This document shows positions 15,542 through 17,640 of a stretch of DNA of 17,640 nucleotides, piece after piece; position 1 is the stretch's first letter; every line of letters starts with the position of its first letter. Source of the DNA: Parachlorella kessleri (lineage: Eukaryota > Chlorophyta > Trebouxiophyceae > Chlorellales > Chlorellaceae); NCBI GenBank assembly GCA_001598975.1, contig BBXU01002543.1, forward strand, positions 1-17,640, written 5' to 3'. The notes beneath the pieces were generated by a model. The model did no database searches. It was not told the origin of the DNA and worked only from the letters and a program-made list of their open reading frames with translations. Position numbers and translations under genes: made by a program.

Positions 15542-15677
15542 CCGCGGAAGGGTTGCCAGCTTGGAAGCTCAGCACGCGCCGCAGACTCTAGTGATATCCA
15601 TCCATCTGCGACTGCCCCTCAGGGAGCGTCAATTGCATATACTGGTGGTTCCGGAGCTGGTGGTGTAAGTGTGCATC
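15542..15677. promoter_or_regulatory. Compact divergent promoter between POP1 and secA
   Basis: Only 136 bp separate the two start codons, so both promoters and 5' UTRs must fit or overlap here unless either gene has a distal 5' exon. A TATA-like GCATATAC sits at about 15635-15642 and could be read either way. No other element is certain. Confidence 0.55.
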
Positions 15678-17640
15678 ATGGAAACCGCACATGCTCGCCA
15701 CGCAGTAGTGACGCCTTCGGCCAAGTCCCTCCTGCCCCGCCCAGCTCGCACGAACCTCCTGTCATGGCGTGCCGCGCCCTTCTTTGCTCCTGGCCAGCCC
15801 TCCAAACGCCCAACCTCCGGCGGGCACAGGACCGCACAGCACCAGCAGACTCGTCGGCAGGCCAGCAGCCTGCAGGTCCAGGCGGTGTTTAAGGGCCTGG
15901 GCAGCATCTTCTCAGCTGATCCCGCCGAGAAGACGCGGAAGAAGTACGAGGCGAGGGTGGCACAGATCAATGCCCTGGAGCACGAGCTGCAGCACCTCAG
16001 CAGCGAGGCGCTGAGGGCAAAGACCGAGGACTTCAAGCGGCGCGTGCAGAAGGGAGAGAGCCTGGACTCTGTCCTAGTGGAGGCCTTTGCGGTGCGTGCC
16101 TCCTCCGCGGTTCTGCATAGGGAGTGCTTCTGTCCCAACCCAGCGGGTGTAGGCTTGGAGGGAGCACTGGCTCGCCGCTGGCCGGCTTGTTGCTGTTGGC
16201 AAACCCGCGTGAGACTGGCAGACTGTGGGTGAGGCTTCAGGGGCAGACGCTGAAAGAGAGGTGGGGACCCTCAGGCCCCCTGCAGTGGCACTGGTTGTCT
16301 CTTTGTTCCACCAGTAGTCAGTGCTCTGCTTTCCTGGCTGTGCTTTAAGTGTCAGCCCCTTGATGGCTCTAAGTCTTCGTCCCTCGGCATATCCATGCAG
16401 CGTGTCCACGGGTTTGGAGGCGCATGACCCGTTGCGTACCTCGACCTCGTGGCTCATAGACCTAGCTGGGTCCTTGGCTGCATCAGAGCATCGTTCGTGC
16501 GGTGTTACAGCAGCTTTGCACACCTTCCAGTTTTCCGGTGCTACCCACCTCCCCCACTCCCACCCCTCCCCACCTCCACACACGCAAGTATGGATCAGGT
16601 GGCGTGGGAGGTGGCCGGGTACAGGGGACTTGCTACCTTACCCACCTTGCAGTAGGTGTTGTGGAAGGCGTTCAAAACGCGTTGCTCGGCTGCTGGTATG
16701 ATGACTTTCAACCGGTGCCGTCACAGCATTAACCCTCACTACTTCCACGGCTGTGCGTCCCCCTGTGCAGGTGGTGCGCGAGGCCAGTAAGCGACTTCTG
16801 GGCCTGCTTATGCCTATATGCCCGAGTCCTAGGACATGCTGGGACAAGGTGGTTCCTGGCCCCATGCTTTCTTGTGCAGGTGGTGCGCGAGTCTGCCAAG
16901 CGTGTGCTGGCCTCCTCATGCCAGTTACCATGGTTAGGTTGGGACAAAGGTAACCTAAGCGTCCTTGTGCAGGTGGTGCGTGAGGCCAGTAAGCGGGTGC
17001 TGGGGCTGCGGCCCTTTGACGTGCAGCTCATCGGGGGTATGATCCTGCACGAGGGACAGATCGCGGAGATGAGGACGGGCGAGGGCAAGACGCTGGTGGC
17101 GGTGCTGCCGGCATACCTCAACGCCCTCAGCGGTGGGTGGCTGGCTCGGGGGTGTCTGTGTGGTGGTGTGGTGTGGTGGTGGTAGGTTGGGGGGTGGGGG
17201 GGGGGGAGAGGGGGCCGGGGGGAGGACCCCGGCGGGGACGCGCTCGGACTGTGTGCACAAGGGGTGGGGTTGACTTCAGTTAAGCTGTACTATGCTGAAC
17301 TAGTTGCCCGGCACCCTGCTGCCCTGCCTACGACAGTTTGTCGGCTTCCAGGGGTACATCCCCGGCCCTCCTGCGCCACCTCAGCATCCCGGGCAGCACG
17401 CTGACGTGGCGGCCCTGCCGTGGCATGCTGTGCTGTGGCGCAGGCAAGGGCGTGCACGTGGTGACCGTGAACGACTACCTGGCGCGGCGTGATAGCGAGT
17501 GGGTGGGCCAGGTGCACCGCTTTCTGGGGCTGGAGGTCGGCCTGGTGCAGCAGGGGCTCAACGTAAGTCTGGGTAGTGTTTTTTCTGGTTTGTTTTGTGG
17601 CATATGTGTGTGTGTATGGTGTGTGTGTGGGTGGGGGGGG
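15678..17640 (+). CDS. SECA1: Chloroplast preprotein translocase ATPase SecA (N-terminal quarter, runs off the right edge)
   Basis: Exons are 15678-16091, 16973-17132 and 17444-17562, then a GTAAGT donor; they give 231 residues in frame. Full-length SecA is about 1000 residues, so most of the gene lies to the right. Residues 1 to about 69 are rich in Ala/Arg/Ser/Thr and poor in acidic residues, as expected of a chloroplast transit peptide, with VQA|VF a plausible cleavage site. The mature part opens with [14 protein letters not shown], then [40 protein letters not shown] and the Walker A motif MRTGEGKT (171-178), then [12 protein letters not shown] (200-211), all hallmark SecA sequences. SecA drives unfolded proteins across the thylakoid membrane through SecYE using ATP. 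The ATG at 15678 was chosen as the first in the open frame. Intron 1 (881 nt) carries two extra copies of the exon 2 start. Confidence 0.95.
16762..17005 (+). repeat. SECA1: Triplicated 3' splice site and exon 2 start of secA
   Basis: The motif TGTGCAG|GTGGTGCG, followed by bases coding VVRE and then A-S-K-R or S-A-K-R, occurs with exon-like starts at 16771, 16880 and 16973 (spacing 109 and 93 nt). The third copy continues into genuine SecA sequence and is the functional exon. The first two diverge after about 30-45 nt. Both of these units also share a GGGACAAG or GGGACAAAG stretch followed by GT. Confidence 0.88.
17170..17235 (+). repeat. G-rich tract in secA intron 2
   Basis: Several runs of four or more G within about 60 nt form a potential G-quadruplex region on the sense strand. 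It lies shortly after the exon 2 donor. Confidence 0.6.
17604..17640 (+). repeat. GT-rich microsatellite in secA intron 3
   Basis: (TG)n runs with interruptions, then a G-run, begin about 40 nt after the exon 3 donor and continue off the window edge. Confidence 0.8.

Noticed and set aside
16092..16760. Possible extra secA exon in intron 1.
   Set aside because: Exon 1 (EAFA) joins straight to VVREASKR with no missing residues compared with other SecA proteins, and the open frames there have no similarity.

Overview
The window looks like nuclear DNA of a green alga (core chlorophyte). The evidence is GC-rich, intron-dense coding sequence with GT-AG introns mostly 100-350 nt long, a TGTAA polyadenylation motif after the helicase gene, a plastid-targeted SecA, and many CTG/GGC and GT repeats. 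There are no operons, ribosome binding sites or prokaryotic mobile elements. I rebuilt five protein genes by joining exons by hand. Every proposed junction keeps the reading frame, and the joined proteins match known families across the junctions.

Layout. (1) 1-1200, minus strand: the first two exons of a gene for a type II signal-anchored protein, possibly an FkbM-type methyltransferase. It runs off the left edge through an intron made of a 34-bp minisatellite. (2) 1653-3046, minus: a complete five-exon secreted lipocalin. (3) 3047-4542: about 1.5 kb with no gene I can support, lying between two divergent genes. (4) 4543-9704, plus: a complete nine-exon DEAD-box RNA helicase of the DDX5/Dbp2 (plant RH20/RH30) type with glycine-rich tails. 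(5) 10247-15541, minus: a complete seven-exon POP1, the large protein subunit of RNase P/RNase MRP, converging on the helicase tail to tail. (6) 15678 to the right edge, plus: the first three exons of the chloroplast preprotein translocase ATPase SecA, head to head with POP1 across only 136 bp.

The genes do not form a pathway. They are ordinary housekeeping and cell-surface genes: two act in RNA metabolism (helicase, POP1), one in plastid protein export (SecA), one in secreted lipid or pigment binding (lipocalin), and one probably in Golgi modification.

I found no new defence or mobile system. The most notable features are repeats built from splice junctions. In the first gene, the exon 2 donor junction (last exon bases plus GTGAG) is copied about eight times into the intron. 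In secA, the acceptor plus the start of exon 2 is present three times in a row, and some of the extra acceptors could give in-frame variants. Other points are a GC-AG intron in the lipocalin gene, large low-complexity inserts in POP1, and the compact POP1/secA divergent promoter.
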